A DNA stretch of 10,074 bases from Paramecium sonneborni (Eukaryota > Ciliophora > Oligohymenophorea > Peniculida > Parameciidae): the NCBI GenBank assembly GCA_905182985.1, contig CAJJDN010000202.1:54095-64168 (forward strand), read 5' to 3'. Shown piece by piece: positions 9,104 through 10,074 of the stretch. The stretch's first letter is position 1. Every line of letters begins with the position of its first letter. A program made the translations under genes and the position numbers. The notes beneath the pieces were generated by a model that saw only the letters and a program-made list of their open reading frames with translations, did no database searches and had not been told where the DNA came from.

Positions 9104-9541
9104 ATATTTTATCGCTAATATTCTTGTATTCTGGATTAACATTTGTGTAGGTATAATATTATTTAATAGCAATAGAATCAACTTCAATAAATATATCTGC
9201 TTTCACCTTAGTATTCTTCTCATACTTAAGGTTTAGCAAGCAACGATCTTACAGTATTGATAATTAACAGATGTCAAGCAAATTCCTACTGCAATTTTTA
9301 CAATTTCATAATTTCCTTTAGTTTTTGCATTTTGTTGAATTTATTTATTGCATCAATATCATAATTTATTAATTAATAAAAAGGAAACAGGTAATTAAGA
9401 ATTATCATTTCGAATTTATAATCTTAGATAGAATTTGTTCAGGGAACATTTTTCACCTTAAATTAGATTCGATATTGCTCTTCAGATATCTGTCCATTAC
9501 TTTCAATTTTATACAAAAAGCTCTCTTCATAGTTACAATGA
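9104..9541 (+). pseudogene. Channel-like gene: pore exit, S6-like helix and proximal tail
   Basis: It has 145 codons without TGA (stop at 9539-9541). The strongest channel signature is here: a cysteine-containing stretch (NRCQANSYCNFYNF), then ISFSFCILLNLFIASISQFI, which matches the S6 pattern of Cav/Nav domains (F-SF----ILLNLFIAVI--F). After a short basic/Gln-rich link comes EFVQGTFFTLNQIRYCSSDI followed by CPLLSIL, which resembles the post-S6 EF-hand-like region (EFV--W-------YI-S-D--PLL--L). The selectivity-filter acidic residue expected before the cysteines is replaced: the text is GLASNDLTVL where TGEDW-VL would be usual. Confidence 0.48.
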
Positions 9542-10074
9542 ATGAACCACTCAATTTTATTAATAAATAATACCTCAACTTTATATAATAAAAAATATCA
9601 AAGTCAATAATTGTAACAACTTTTGATGTTTTTGTTAAGAAATTTTTCCCATTTATAATCCCTTCATCTACTAATAGTATCATTACAAAATCTAAGCCTT
9701 AAATCCACAATTCTTTTTTAAATCAACTAATTCCTCCAAAAATACAATTAACTTGACACTACAGGATAAATCATTAACCATTATTCAATTAGCATGAATT
9801 CTATCTTTTTTGATAAAATAAGATGAGCAATAGTAAAATTAATTAGCTTAATTCTAAGATGTTGTTTTTGTTAAATAATCTTCATAACAATATAATCACT
9901 TACTAAAAAATCAAAATAAAAGATTTACAATTTTTAATTTGAAAATTAAAAAAATATTCTTGTTTTCACATACTATATGTGTATTCACCATTATCTTAAA
10001 TTGGAAAGGCGATATTTTATTTTTATTGAAATTAACTATTTGAACCAAATTTTCTATCTCTCATAAAATTGGAA
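9542..10074 (+). pseudogene. Channel-like gene: C-terminal tail, runs off the window
   Basis: The same frame continues for 94 codons to TGA at 9824 and then for 82 codons to the window end. It is rich in Leu, Gln, Ser and Asn, with LLMFLLRNFSHL and YSISMNSIFFDKIR. It is plausible as the cytoplasmic tail, but there is no diagnostic motif. Confidence 0.33.

Larger units (their letters stand above)
6877..10074 (+). pseudogene. Interrupted four-domain voltage-gated cation channel-like gene
   Basis: Plus strand, divergent from the MORN-like gene. After a first block in one frame (6877-7131), the frame of base 7073 stays the best to the window end: about 1000 codons with twelve TGAs (7328, 7400, 7508, 7928, 8027, 8039, 8564, 9071, 9077, 9101, 9539, 9824), yet with TGA-free blocks of 139, 174, 168 and 145 codons. 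Within 8042-8563 it has none, against six and four in the other plus frames. The blocks appear in the order expected of a Cav/Nav-type alpha subunit: a linker, a domain III S1-S3-like part, a III-IV linker, domain IV S1-S5-like segments, an S6-like helix (FCILLNLFIASI) and a tail. Such channels carry depolarising calcium currents in ciliary membrane. Domain III S4-S6 was not found and S4 lacks its arginine ladder. Decayed gene, missed introns, or retained eliminated sequences are possible. Confidence 0.42.

Noticed and set aside
8805..9305. Minus-strand frame of 166 codons without TGA, partly hydrophobic
   Set aside because: It has no suitable start codon, and its hydrophobic text is what antisense of Lys/Glu-rich coding gives. 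The plus strand there has a more ordinary soluble-protein composition and an S6-like motif.
7073..9541. TGA as a sense codon (Trp), as in some other ciliates
   Set aside because: The intact MORN-like gene uses only TGG for its many conserved Trp residues and ends in TGA right after the last repeat. TGA positions in the interrupted genes do not line up with an obvious Trp pattern.
9453..9683. Minus-strand ATG-to-TGA frame of 76 codons
   Set aside because: It is the only sizeable standard-code frame and reads fairly protein-like, but it lies antisense to the channel-like block whose S6 and post-S6 patterns are stronger. I treat it as a shadow, with some doubt.

Overview
The window reads as nuclear DNA of a ciliate, most likely Paramecium or a close relative. 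It is extremely AT-rich. The one clearly intact gene makes sense only if TAA and TAG code for glutamine and TGA is the sole stop. Its introns are very short (28-39 nt, GTA...TAG). Its repeats (GGGSY..., KIGRWIELD, QVTYNGEY, VGRWDI) match a MORN-like family I know from Paramecium. With the standard code almost nothing appears open, so the window looks deceptively empty.

Layout. (1) 1-1931, plus strand: a protein-like signal that moves through three reading frames and crosses several TGAs; family not recognised. (2) About 2026-2908, minus strand: decayed relatives of the MORN-like repeats. (3) 3150-5321, minus strand: a complete nine-exon model, 1896 coding bases, 631 residues. Six consecutive internal exons of 54-62 codons each encode one repeat, and each is separated by a phase-2 intron at the same codon. 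(4) 4377-5623 and 5625-6871 look identical over 1247 bp and are separated by a single N at 5624. This looks like two contigs whose overlap was not merged, so the 'second' MORN gene start at 6569 is probably the same gene. (5) 6877-10074, plus strand: a long coding signal, mostly in one frame but cut by about a dozen TGAs. Its order of segments resembles domains III and IV and the C-terminal tail of a four-domain voltage-gated cation channel.

The contrast between one clean gene and two long, protein-like but interrupted plus-strand regions is the main puzzle. Pseudogenes, unrecognised short introns, retained internal eliminated sequences (a germline-type assembly) and sequencing indels are all possible. 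No RNA gene, CRISPR array or transposase was recognised. All translations were made by eye with the ciliate code; family names rest on remembered motif patterns, not on database searches.
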